64,000 nt of DNA, taken from positions 53,087,001 to 53,151,000 of the forward strand of contig NC_134120.1 in assembly GCF_040939455.1 (NCBI RefSeq), written 5' to 3'. The notes beneath the pieces are model-generated. The model had not been told where the DNA came from. It saw only the letters and a program-made list of their open reading frames with translations, and did not search any database. Shown piece after piece: positions 49,345-60,473 of this stretch (position 1 is its first letter; each line of letters opens with the position of its first letter). The stretch comes from Microcebus murinus (Eukaryota; Chordata; Mammalia; Primates; Cheirogaleidae). Made by a program: the position numbers and the translations under genes.

Positions 49345-50043
49345 GATAGTAAAAGCTTGAATTAGGATGGTTTCTTGGGCATGACAAAGAAGAAATAAAT
49401 CTAGAGCCACAACCAGAGTAGAGCTGCCAGCTGTGGGGGAGAGTGTGGATGGCAGGAAGGGAGAAGGCTGTGTGTGGAGGCTGCAGGTAGACATTGCTTT
49501 TTCTAAAAAGGAGGGAAGAAAAAGGCTAAGGCTAGTGACCCTGGCAAGAACTTTGTTAGCACAGGGCAGAGGTCAACACATTCGTAGGCAAAGGGGAGGA
49601 GGCAGGAGACAAGAACAAAACGATGACCAAGGGAAGCGGAGAGGAGGGGCTGACACAGGCAAACTTAATATCACAGCTTTAGATGGGAGCGAGTGTCTTT
49701 CCTTTGAGTTAAGATCAGAGAAGATGGAGGGAGTACAGATATAACTGTAAGGCTATATTACGATGTATAAGACAGAAAGCAGGGGGACTCACACCTGGTG
49801 GTCTCAATTTTCTTGGTAAAGCTTACAGCAAGATATAGTAGAAGCACCTGGATTAGTTAATAAAACCGACTTTTATGTTTAGGAGTCAGGACACCCTGCC
49901 GGTCCCTGTTCTGCTGCGATCCCAAGTACTCCGTGTGAACTCCTTACCTGCTCACCGCTGTCTACAACAGGGGCCCTACTTGTCGCAAATGAGATACACA
50001 TGTAAAAGCATTTTGCAAACTGTGAAGTCCTCTAAAATTGTTG
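49345..50043. other. Intergenic, no feature recognised
   Basis: A basic 103-codon + frame (49433-49744) has no domain and is not supported. Confidence 0.4.
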
Positions 50044-50156
50044 ATTATTATTATTATTTTATTTCTTTATTTATTTTATTTCTTTATTTCTTTATTATTT
50101 TATTTCTTTATTTTATTTCTTTATTATTTTTATTTCTTTTATTTCTTTATTTCTTT
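50044..50156 (+). repeat. (TTTATTTC)n-like tandem repeat
   Basis: About 113 bases of imperfect 'ttatttctttattt' units. Any hydrophobic Phe/Leu/Ile-rich translation of it is an artefact of the repeat. Confidence 0.9.
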
Positions 50157-51329
50157 GAGTGTGAAGATTACCCACAGCTAAAACAGACCCTTCAGGACCA
50201 TCCTAGATCCAAATGGATCTTCTCAATCTTCAGATGTCCTAGGGTCCCCTCCTAGGAGCAGATTGGGCTGAAATAGACCTGCTGTGCACATGTGCCAAGC
50301 CTGGGCTGTGAGACCCTCTTCCCAAGAGCAGGGCCAGAGGTTACTTTCTACTGTTAGACCTCGAACCTCGTACTTTCGTAGCATAATGTATTACACTAAA
50401 GCCTCTTACCAAAGCCTCCAAAGTAATTTGGAGCCCACACAGTGAGAGTTAATGTGAAGCTAGCTGCCAGCACTTCATAAATTACTCCAGTTTCTTGCAT
50501 TTTTAAATCAGGGTGTCATATTCCCTTTAATTCTAATATATCACTACAGGACACAATGACATTTTAAAATTTTTGAAATATTATAAAAAATATTCATTAC
50601 TCTTTTGGTACATATCAATGACTCCTATTACTTACAAATTGCCACTATTACTCTCCAATTAATGAACAGGCTGGTTTCCAAAAGTTTGTTTGAAGTCAAT
50701 TGTTTTTCCCAAGATGAAAATTTTCTATTATAAAAATGGTATACACGTTGGTTAGGTTTCCAGGTCAGCCTACAAAAATATAACCCTAAAAGAGAATAGG
50801 ACATCACAGCCTTACACCACACTGTCCAAAGCAAGTGTTTCTTGTGCTAGCTTTCTTAGAAGCAGAGAGAAGGTTCTTTCTCAGACACACCACATCTCAC
50901 TGCCCCCAAAATGTGTCATATGTTTATTTTAAACACTTTCTCTGGGATGAGAGATGCTCATTGACTTAATCCAATCAGAGAATGGGGGAGGTATGATCTG
51001 CCCCTGAAACTCCTGGACTGTAGGGGGGAATGGGTCAATACCCGAAAGAAAAGAGAAAGCAAAGGCAGATGAATGCTGAACAGCCAAGTACACAGGTCCC
51101 ACTCACCATGCCCGTGCTATAGAAAGAAGGAACAGGAAGAAGTGTTTTCTCTCCTTTTCCTTGAGTAAGGCCAGCTTGTAAACCTCCAACTTCCCCGTCC
51201 TCCTTTCAGCACACCCATTGAGGCCAAAGCAGTCCACATCGAAACTCCCATTTTGAAGACTTGGTGCCAAATAACCCATTCAGGACTCCAGAGTACTCCA
51301 TGCCACCTGTTCCTCTGTTCCACTGTCCT
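50157..51329. other. Intergenic, no feature recognised
   Basis: Nothing I can name. Confidence 0.4.
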
Positions 51330-51899
51330 TGTCTTAGTCCATTTTGTGTTGCTCTAAAAGAATGCCTGAGCTTGAGTAATTTCTTTTTTTTTATTTCAGC
51401 ATATTATGGGGGTACAAATGTTAAGGTTACGTATATTGCCCATGCCCCCCCTCCTCGAGTCAGAGCTTCAAGCGTGACCATCTCCCAGATGTTGCACATC
51501 TCACTCATTATGTTTGTATATACCCATCCCCTCCCCACCCTGAGTAATTTCTTATAAAGAAAAATGTTTATTTAGCTCACAGTTTTGCAGGCTGAGGAGT
51601 TCAAGGAAGGGCACAGCCCTGGCTATTGGCAAGAATTTTTGAGCTGCACCCCAACATGGCAGCAAATGTCAAAGGGAAAGCAGAAATATGAAAGAGGGGA
51701 AAACCTGAGGGACAGCCAGGCTTTACAATGACCCACCCTCACGGGAGCTGACCTATGCCCTCGGGAGCAAGAGCTCACTACCTGGAGAAGAGCATAGAGC
51801 CATTCACGAGAGATCCACCCCACAGCCCAGACACCTCCCAACACTGCCACGCTGGGGATCAAATCGCAGCATGAGCTCTGATGGAGACAAACCATAGCA
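51330..51899 (-). mobile_element. MaLR LTR, MSTA type, split by an L1
   Basis: Reverse orientation: 'tgtcttagtccattttgtgt', then after the L1 'agctcacagttttgcaggct', 'tgagagatccaccccacagc'-type block and 'gacacctcccaacactgcca', ending 'aaaccatagca'. The unit is continuous once 51386-51553 is removed. Confidence 0.88.
51386..51540 (-). mobile_element. Lemur-type L1, 3' end only, nested in MSTA LTR
   Basis: 'ttatttcagcatattatggg', 'ttacgtatattgcccatgcc' and a C-rich end. A 13-bp TSD tgagtaatttctt is exact at 51373-51385 and 51541-51553. Confidence 0.94.
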
Positions 51900-52934
51900 C
51901 TACCCACTACTGGTGCTGCGATTTCAGCTGACTTGTAAGAAGAATCGAGTGAGAGACACTAAGGTTAGGTCACTAACTCAGACACCTGCGTTTTTGAAGC
52001 AGATGATGATTTCAACCCCCACATTCCAATACATCACAGGTTGGTGAAATTTCAGGCAGCATAAACATAAAGAAATAATAAATGAGGATAAAATGGATAT
52101 AGAAATGACAAGCAAAGAAACTATGCCTGATCCAACTGTGCCTGGGCATCTTCTTCTGGACACTTTCCTTATTATTTCCTCTGTGTATGAAACATTCTCT
52201 TTCCCCACTTCTGAGTCCACCAACATCCTACTATCTCTCAGGGGATGCCCAAGAACACAACTAACAGTGGCAGCTGGGGGAGGGAGCAGGGTGGAAGACA
52301 GTCCCCTTGCGATGTAAGTTATGGGCTCCTTCCATATTCATTCATCAAGTAAAGGCCACTGCACGGAAGTCTAGATGAATTTCTAGATAGACATATGATA
52401 AATGATGGATGTAAACACATCATATTTCACCAGCTTTAAGTCACCATTGATTGTAAGATGTACCATTATTTTACATAACTCCAAGAAGGGAAAATAATGC
52501 TGCCAATTATAAGAGCCATCAGTTAAATATGTATCCCGATTTCAGTGTTAAAAGTGGAAAAATGCGTGTTTTGAATGGATGAACATTCCATCCCCAAATG
52601 GATTATTTTCTAACTAATTTAACTGTCATTTAAAATGAGTAGGTAGGAGTAATCATGCCAGGAAGGTGTCAAAGGAAGCTCTGATTGCAATTCAGAAGTA
52701 GCCTTACAGATGAAGACTTGAGAAGCTGGTTTTTCTTTTTTTACCAAAATATCCAAGCAGGTTTTCCTATTCCCAGGTTTTTTAGACTATTCATTTAAAA
52801 ATCCATTAATAGTTTATGAGCACATGTTATGTTCAAGGCACTGTGATAGGCTCTGTGGAAACAACAGAGAAATATAAATATGGTAACACGGCTTAGGATG
52901 TTTATACATTAGCAGAAGTTAGAAGTGAATTTTT
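51900..52934. other. Intergenic; L2-like scrap near 52800-52870
   Basis: 'atgagcacatgttatgttca' and 'aggcactgtgataggctctg' resemble L2. Otherwise nothing supported. Confidence 0.45.
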
Positions 52935-53237
52935 GGCTGGGCGTGGTGGCTCATGCCTGTAATCCTAGCACTCTGGGAGGCCGAGGTGGGAGGATTGCTT
53001 GAGCTCAGGAGTTTGAGACCAGCCTAAGCAAAAGCAAGACCTCGTATCTACTAAAAAAATAGAAAGAAATTAGCTGGACAACTAAAAATATATAGAAAAA
53101 ATTAGCTGGGCATGGTGGCTCATGTCTGTAGTCCCAGCTAATAGGGAGGCTGAGGCAGGAGGGTTGCTTGAGCCCAGGAGTTTGAGGTTGCTGTGAGCGA
53201 GGCTGGGCAACAGAGTGAGACTCTGTCTCAACAAAAA
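52935..53237 (+). mobile_element. Alu with right-monomer deletion and TSD
   Basis: TSDs 52921-52934 (agaagtgaattttt) and 53238-53251 (agaagtggattttt), one mismatch. In the right monomer 'gctgtgagcgaggctgggca' shows loss of the usual 'gacgccacggcactctagcc' segment. Confidence 0.95.
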
Positions 53238-53251
53238 AGAAGTGGATTTTT

Positions 53252-53625
53252 AAAGGAAAAGAAGAGATAGTTCCTGAGTTGTTTACCAAGAAAGAATTTA
53301 CATTAAAATAACATAAGATATCGATAAGCTATACATTGTTCTTTGTATCACCAATTTATGGGCAAGGGAGCTAGTCAGGAATGAAAGGACTTTAAACAAC
53401 CACCCCCAGATGTGGGTGCTGGGAGTGGCGAGGGGGTGCAGTGGGGAATGAGTGAAGTCCCCTACTCAGGTCTCTCGGGGCCTACATACCTCACAGAGCT
53501 CTACTGCTCTGAGCTACTTTTCTTTTCTCAAACTTAAACCACAAATGATTCTCTTTCTAATGGATATCACTTATTGAAAAGAATAAATCATGTGAAAATC
53601 TAGACACTACAAAGACCAAGGACAA
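53252..53625. other. Intergenic, no feature recognised
   Basis: Nothing I can name. Confidence 0.4.
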
Positions 53626-54640
53626 TGAGTTAGTCAAGGTTCTCCAGAGAAACAGAACCAATAGGGTATATGGAAAGAGATAAGAAGAGATTGATCGTGG
53701 GAATTGGCTCATGTGGTCATAAAAGCTGAGAAGTCCCGCACCTGCCACCCACGCACTGGAGAACCAGGATCACCAGTGGTGCAATTGGGTCTGACTCTAC
53801 AGGCCTCAGGACCAGGCAGCAGTGGGGGGAATGGGGTGCTGGTGTAATTATAGGGGTCCAAAGGTCCTGAGGATCAAGAGCTCCAATGTCCAAGAACAAG
53901 AAACATGGCTGTCCCAGCTCAAGAAAAGAGACAGCAAATCACCCTTTACCATTTTATTCCACTTGGCTGTCTGTGGATTGGACAATGCCCACCCACCTTG
54001 GTAAGGGTGGATCTTCTTTCCTCAGTGCGCTGATTCAAATGCTAGGCTCTTCCAGAAATACCTTGGTTACCGAACCCACAAGGGGGTTCTGGCCTAGGTC
54101 TGGCTGCTTGTGGCACAGAAAGCCAGTTACTGAAACAATGAGGATTGCCAAAGGAGAAAGGGAATTTATTACAGATGACATCACCCAGGGGACAGGAGAA
54201 CTGCCTCAGACCTGTCTCCCCAGCCGAGGGCAGAGGTTTTTACAAGGGGTTCTGGAAGGTGGCTACGTGTGTTGGGGCAAGCTATATTGAAAGCAGTGCA
54301 TTCAGGAGGTCTTACTCAGAAGTCACAGTTTGGTGATGAATGGTGAGTCTTGGTGTTGTCATCCTGCAAAGAGTCCATTTTTGGGAGACGATTCAAAAGG
54401 TAAAAAGATCAGTTAAACAAAAAGATTATAATGTGATCATTGAGCCTTGTTGGCCTGGGAATCTAAAGCGTATGAAAGCTACAGAGAAAACATGTAGGGG
54501 ATGTCATTTTGTGTTTGTTTGTGGAGCCAATCACATCCTCACTGACACATCCAGAGATAATGTTTTACCAGCTCACTGGGCATCCCTTAACCCAGTCAAG
54601 TTGGTACATAAAATTAGCCATAACAGAACGAGAGAAAATG
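53626..54640. repeat. Old interspersed repeat split by an LTR
   Basis: 'aaggttctccagagaaacag', 'ggaattggctcatgtggtca', 'ggctgtcccagctcaagaaa', 'gattggacaatgcccaccca' and, after the interruption at about 54061-54537, 'cacatccagagataatgttt' and 'caagttggtacataaaatta' are consecutive parts of one common old mammalian repeat that I recognise but cannot name with certainty. Confidence 0.7.
54061..54537 (-). mobile_element. Probable solo LTR inserted in the old repeat
   Basis: The element would run from TGGTTACCGAACCC to GCCAATCACA, giving TG...CA ends, with ACCT before and TCCT after (4-bp TSD, one mismatch). 'gagaaagggaatttattaca' near 54156 looks like a reversed polyadenylation region. Family unknown; no viral genes attached. 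Confidence 0.5.
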
Positions 54641-54687
54641 TTCTGTGAATTTTTATCAATGTAAACCATCAGAATGTTTCAGATTTA

Positions 54688-55440
54688 TTTTTATTATTAT
54701 TATTTTAATGGCTGTATAGTGTTCCATGTTATTGGTACGTTATAGTTCATTCAATCATATCTTTTTCTTTTTCTTTTAGAATATTATGGGAGTACTAATG
54801 CTTTGGTTACCTTTATTGCCTTTATACAATTTGAGTCCATGTTGTAAGTGTGCCCATCACCCAGGGAGTGTGCACTGTACCCATTAGTTGTGAATTTACT
54901 CAAACTCTCCCCTCCCCTCCCATCTGCTTGATTTCCGCTGAGTTTTATTTCCATATGTGCTGATCGATGAGTTCCAGTTTAACAGTGAGTACATGTGGTG
55001 TTTGTTCTTCCATTCTTATGATACTTCACCTAGAAGAATGGTCTCCAGTTCCATCTAGGTTGTTATAGAAGGGATTAGTTCTGCTTTTTTATGGCTGAAT
55101 AGTACTCCATAACATACATATACCACTTTTTATTAGTCCACTCATGAATTGATGGGCACTTGGGTTGATTCCACATCTTTGCGATTGTGAATTGTGCTAT
55201 AATAAACATTCCAGTGAAAGTACCTTTTTTAATAAAATGTCTTTTTTTCGTTTGGGTAAATGCCTAATAGTGGTATTTGGGATCAAATGATAGTTCTACT
55301 TGTAGTTCTTTGAGGTAGCTCCATACCGTTTCCACAGAGGTTGTACTAGTTTGCAGTCCCGCCAGCAGTGTATGAGTGTTCCTTTCCTTCCGTATCCATG
55401 CCAGCATCTATCTGTTGTTTTGGGACTTTCTGATAAAAGC
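54688..55440 (-). mobile_element. L1 3' end with extra 3' segment (possible 3' transduction)
   Basis: An 18-bp TSD cagaatgtttcagattta is exact at 54670-54687 and 55441-55458. Read from the left on the + strand the insert holds a T/ATT-rich tail (54688-54706), a segment of about 55 bases, a second T-rich tract (54762-54778), then the L1 3' UTR ('atattatgggagtactaatg') and the broken ORF2 C-terminus. Two tails are what a 3' transduction leaves. Confidence 0.85.
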
Positions 55441-55458
55441 CAGAATGTTTCAGATTTA

Positions 55459-56152
55459 AATAAAAGGAAAAAAATCTTTTCTTCAAAAGCAAGTTGGGGA
55501 GTGGAATAATGAAGACCTCCTGAAATATCAGAATTACTGCAACAGCTCTGTGCTTGGCTTTGTCCTTTGGGCCCATGCAAACATGAAGAACTGGGTCAGC
55601 TCCTAGCTCAGAATATCCACTCTCTCCCCTTCCTGCCCTTGCTCTCACTTACAACCCTCTGTGAGCACTGGCATGACTCAGCAACTCTTTCTTCCCCTAA
55701 AATGTCAAGTAGTAAAAGGTCCCGGAGGGTTCTTTACTTACCCTGAGTTTTAAATCTATCATCCAATTGTAGAAAATAAGGCTGCGAGTCATGTCGTTCT
55801 ATGGTAGCAATAAATTATGGGTAATTAATCTTAAAAAAAATATTCTAGCCTAAGTTTTACCTTACTGTTACATTAAAAAGAATGGGGCGAGCAAGACTCT
55901 CATTTCTCTGCACAAGCTTACATGGAGTGTGGCTTACACGGCGGATGGCTTCTTCCCTTCTTGAAAGGGGGCACTCACACCTCCTGGGAGCCCTGCTCTC
56001 CCATTCCCACCAGTGCTCAGTCCCTGCCTTCACCCAGCCCCTTCAACCGGATCCTGGTGGCCGTTGTCTTAGCTGACTGCTGCTTGCCAAACACACGTCC
56101 ACTAGGGCCAGGTCAGAGGAGTCATGAAAAACATTACACACAATTGTTCTTA
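55459..56152. other. Intergenic, no feature recognised
   Basis: Two overlapping antisense ORFs (55296-55648) extend from the L1 and are not supported. Confidence 0.4.
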
Positions 56153-56300
56153 TAGTACACACACATGTACACACATGCACACAGATTCAGGCACACACAT
56201 ACACACACTTATGCACACCCAAATGCACATGCATGTATGCCCCCCCACGGACATGTATACACATGCATACACACATTCACACATATGCACACACATACAC
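56153..56300 (+). repeat. Imperfect CA/ACATGC-rich repeat
   Basis: Mixed CACA, CATG and GCACAC units over about 150 bases with a C6-type run at 56240-56246. Confidence 0.85.
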
Positions 56301-57034
56301 TTTTATTAATAAAAATTTATTAGAATGCTTCCTTTCAGAAGCAAATTCCTGGCTTTTTCTCCAAGCATTTCCTGTTTGAGTTCACATTTACAGACAGTGT
56401 TACAGCCAATGCTGCAAATAAGACTCTCCAACTGAGTGACACCTGCTAGAAAGGTCCTTCTTTATGGAATTCAGAATGCATCGTTGGAGGAGGGGGGAAG
56501 GATGAAAGATAGATTTGAGCTTTTCAAACATTACTTTATTGATTTATGTAGGAAAAAGTCTGGAATCTGTCAAGGCAAACAGTGCTATGTTAAATGTAAA
56601 ATGTAATCCCAGCTGTGGTAGCCACTGTTGCCAATACATATATTTTAGGAAGTCAATTTACTTTTAAATGGGATTTTAACTTCAGTGAAAGGAGTCACAG
56701 TGAATCCCTTATTTATATGAAAACTGTCTTGAGCAGAGAACAATGAACATGCTCTCATAGTTTCTAGAAACAGGAAACCAAACAAACTGCAGGAGAAAAT
56801 ATTTGTTTTCTCAATGATTTATTTGCATTCCAGGGGGGGAGGGCTGGGGCTGTCAGCTGCCCAATTCCTGGCTTTGGGTGCTCTGGGCTGGAGCTTCTTT
56901 CTCCAGTAGCAGGTGAGCGGCCCCTCCTTAGGACTTGGGGCACTGCCTTCCTCAGGCCAGACGGGAGACGGTCATGACCACAGACAGCCCCATACAGAGG
57001 CCTCATTCCCTGATTCAGCTCATACAATGTGACC
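56301..57034. other. Intergenic, no feature recognised
   Basis: A G8-type run is near 56834. No supported gene. Confidence 0.4.
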
Positions 57035-57130
57035 ATGGGCCACCATATAACCTCCCTGGGCTCAGTTTCTTCATCTGCAAAGTGGAGATGATGACATTCA
57101 CCTCTGAGATTTCGTGAGAATTAAATGAAA
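57035..57130 (+). repeat. MIR fragment
   Basis: 'tgggctcagtttcttcatct', 'gcaaagtggagatgatgaca' and 'gagatttcgtgagaattaaa' match MIR; it runs straight into the TA repeat. Confidence 0.75.

Positions 57131-57131
<1 letters not shown>

Positions 57132-57178
<47 letters not shown>
57132..57178 (+). repeat. (TA)23 microsatellite
   Basis: Perfect TA run of about 47 bases, the longest microsatellite here and able to extrude as a cruciform. Confidence 0.95.
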
Positions 57179-57180
<2 letters not shown>

Positions 57181-57182
<2 letters not shown>

Positions 57183-58934
57183 TGCAGTGTAGGGTAGGGC
57201 CTCACTAGACGACAAAAGATACGTACCACTCCCCTCTTTCCTCTTCCTTCCCCAACTGAAGCAGCTATGTCTGACTCAGGTGACCAGGATGGGGACAGAC
57301 TCATCACTGATTCTCATATGCTTCTCTCTTCTACATGGGCAGGAGCCTAAGAGGAGGTGAAACTGGTTAGTGCTGACAACTCAGGCACATTGGTGAAATC
57401 TGCAGGCTCAATTAGCTGAAACACTGGTTTGTTTTGGCACAAAGGTATTTAATCTAAGCGCTTGAATAAAACTGTTCCACTAGCAAGCCAGAATCTCTGT
57501 CAGCGGGATGAAGATTACCTAAGTAAATAGTGATTCAGATGACTGCATATTTCTAATGCCGAGAAAGGATCCTCTCTTTAGGCAGAAACAGCAAGTCTTG
57601 TCTCTCCCCAGCCTGTGGTGCAGGAAAATGTCCTTGGAGGAGTGCCACAGAGTGACCTCTTCAAGGACAATAGATTCCCAGGATCAAGAGCACTGGGGGA
57701 ATTCAAGGCCATCTGCCCAGCCCCCATGAGAAGCCTGAACCCCACCCCAGCATCCTGTGAGCATCTCTGATGACCTTCAGTGAGGGTCCCCATGCTGTGT
57801 TTGCTTCAGCCACAGGCCTGTCCCCCGGCTCTGGGGCCTGGGAATTCACGGGAGAAAGCCACGCAATCTGATGGCCCACTTTGGCTTCCTGGCTTCTTTG
57901 GAAATGACATGAAAAAAGAGTTTTATTAATATTGTAATGTACAAGATAATCCATGTGAGTTAACAAGAATCCATAGGGCTCATTTGGGTTCTAATTAGAA
58001 TCTAAAAATAAAGTCTCCACTGTGAAATCCGTATCATTTAATCATCAAATCACGTATCCCGACCACATTAGTCCTCATATTGTGGTACCTTTAATATAAA
58101 TATCAATAGAGAAAGGATTACATGCTTTAGTTTGATAACACGAACACTGATACATGCTTTTAGGATGATTATAAAGAAATCACTTAAGCCCTCCCCGCAA
58201 CCAGGGCCTGCTGTATCGCCCACGTGGATGTTGGGGAGATACACACCAGAGCATGAGGAAAAGGGACCCCGACTCACAACTCACATCATCCCAAATGGCT
58301 TTGAATCAGCTCAGGACTCGTCTCTCTCCTTCTCTGTCTCTCAGCAAAACCTACCGCACCCCCGAGCATTCCTTCAGAAAATACGCACCTATCAGAATCA
58401 CAGGAGATTTGGGGTCAATTCTATCCGTGGATTTTTTTCCCTTCCTTTTCAGACTGCAGGTGCCTCAATGTATCGTATTATAAGCTGATTAATTTTCTCC
58501 ATTTGGGCTTTAAAACACATTTAATTCAACTTCTCGTTTTGGATTTCAAAGCTCAGTCTTTCTGGATGGGCAAGCACTTTGAGTTTTCAAAACAGAATTC
58601 TCACAGGCTATTATTCTCTGCCGTTAATCACAGTGACACAAAACACAGACCCACCACTCCCTCTTTAGCCTGTCTCCTCTCTGACCCTCCTAAATCTGAG
58701 CTTACAGCCGGAATTTGCAAGACTGAGACACAAAAATGCAACGGAGCTAGACCCAGGTGTCTTCATTGTTTTCAGTGACTCTTCTGTCCACCCCCACCCC
58801 CAGCTTCTCAAGCCTGGGCAGGAGGAGAGCCCCTAGCATCGCAGGGCCCGGCAGAGTCCACCCTCTCCCGGTGGCACTCAGCCTGCATCTCCCCGCTCTG
58901 TACCTACCAGCTGAGAGGAGCAGGGCAGCTACAG
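57181..58934. other. Intergenic, no feature recognised
   Basis: From 57900 to 58500 the sequence is AT-rich, repeat-free and could be examined for conservation. ORFs up to 118 codons have no domain. Confidence 0.4.
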
Positions 58935-59060
58935 TCCCCTCCCTCAGCTTCAGTTTTCTCATCTCTAAGCTGGTGACACAATTGCACCTGTCTTGCAGGG
59001 TTGTTATAAGAATTAAGAGGACTCCTTAGAATGTGCCTATGCCCATGCCAGGTACATGGC
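58935..59060 (+). repeat. MIR fragment
   Basis: 'cttcagttttctcatctcta', 'gggttgttataagaattaag' and 'tgcctatgcccatgccaggt' are in MIR order. Confidence 0.75.
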
Positions 59061-59093
59061 CAGCCCTCTCATGCCATCCTTCATTGTCCCTCT

Positions 59094-59101
59094 TGTTTAT
59101 T

Positions 59102-59134
<33 letters not shown>

Positions 59135-59618
59135 GTTTATTTATTTCAAAATATTTTGGGGGTACAAATGTTCCGGTTACATAAATTGCCTTTGCACTGC
59201 CTGAGTCAGAGCTACAAGCATGCCCATCCTCAGACAGTGTGCACGGCACCCATTACCCTCTCCCTCCTCCCTGCTCCCAGCTGCCCAGCACCCGATGAAT
59301 GTTACTTCCATATGTGCACATAAGTGTTGATGAATTAGTACCAATTTGCTGGTGAGTACATGTGGTGCTTGTTTTTCCATTCTTGGGATACTTCACTTAG
59401 TAGAATGGGCTCCAGCTCCATCCAGGACAATACAAGAGGTGCTAGATCAGCACTGTTTTTTGTGACTGAATAGTACTCCGTGGTATACGTATACCACATT
59501 TTATTAATCCACTCATGTATTGATGGGCACTTGGGTTGTTTTGCAATTGCTTTGCAACTGTGAATTGCGAATTGCAATTGCGTTGCAATTGTGAATTGCG
59601 CTGCTATAAACATTGATG
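59094..59618 (-). mobile_element. Young lemur-type L1, 3' truncation
   Basis: AT-rich tail (TA repeats 59100-59135), L1 3' UTR ('atattttgggggtacaaatg'), then an open ORF2 C-terminus on the - strand ending at 59335, close in sequence to that at 40796. Short TSD gtccctct at 59086-59093 and 59619-59626. The distal part shows a local expansion of 'gcaattgc'-type units (59538-59602). Confidence 0.9.
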
Positions 59619-59626
59619 GTCCCTCT

Positions 59627-60473
59627 GAAGCTTCCTCCCCAGGGAACTTGGAATGATACCTTTATCTGCATATCTCGCCTCCAGTTGCTTCCTACCCGTC
59701 TCCCTCTGGCTTCCAGTGGCCAACAGAGGCACACTATTTCCTTCCCTCTCCACCCTCATTTCCGACAAGAACACAGGGCCATTTCTTGAAGACTCTCCAC
59801 CCCTCTCACCCATGAGGGCTCTGGCTGCCCCTAGGACGCCCGTAGCTCAGCCAGCGTGGAACCCTGAGTGACGTGAGTGACTGCTTCTCCCCATGTATCC
59901 GGCTATCTCAGGCCCCCCAGATAGCGTCCAGCTGCTCAGGGATTCTCTGCAGATTCTGCTTCCCACCGTCCCCTCAAACCCTCAGCTCTGTCTGGGATGC
60001 CCACCCACACTCTGGTGCATGTTCCTCTCAGACAGCCCAGATCCCGAATCCCAACCCAAGCCCCTGAGCCAGGACCCTGCATCTTCCTAGGGTGTGGGGA
60101 GGAGCTAGGCAACCAGCCTATTCATAATACTGGCATTCTCATCAGACTTCCCTTGCGGAGCGGTCCATTTCTCACAGTTGGTGGGGGCTGGCTGGCTCAC
60201 TTGAAAACAGTCTGAGCATTAGATAGCGTAAAGGTCATTCACGTCTCCCAAGATGACTATTCACCATGCCGTGCTGGTCACTGTATTGAGAGCCTGGCGG
60301 CTCAGAAATAAAGACGGAGAAGTGACTTAACAGTTACAATCCACTGGGACAAGTGAGAGAGGAGCACAGGATGCTGGAGATGGGAGCTGTGTGTGATAGC
60401 TGAGCCTGGGAAAGTGGAAAAGAGAATTAGAAGAAAGAGATGAGGCTTGCATTGAATTTCCCTTTTTTTTTTA
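59627..60473. other. Intergenic, no feature recognised
   Basis: GC-rich to 60110 with short overlapping + frames; none supported. Confidence 0.4.

Noticed and set aside
50044..50156. Hydrophobic Phe/Leu/Ile run that looks like a membrane segment
   Set aside because: It is the translation of a TTTATTTC-type tandem repeat.
56153..56300. CRISPR-like spaced repeats
   Set aside because: Spacing and unit vary, units are CA-rich, and the genome is a primate; it is a degenerate microsatellite.
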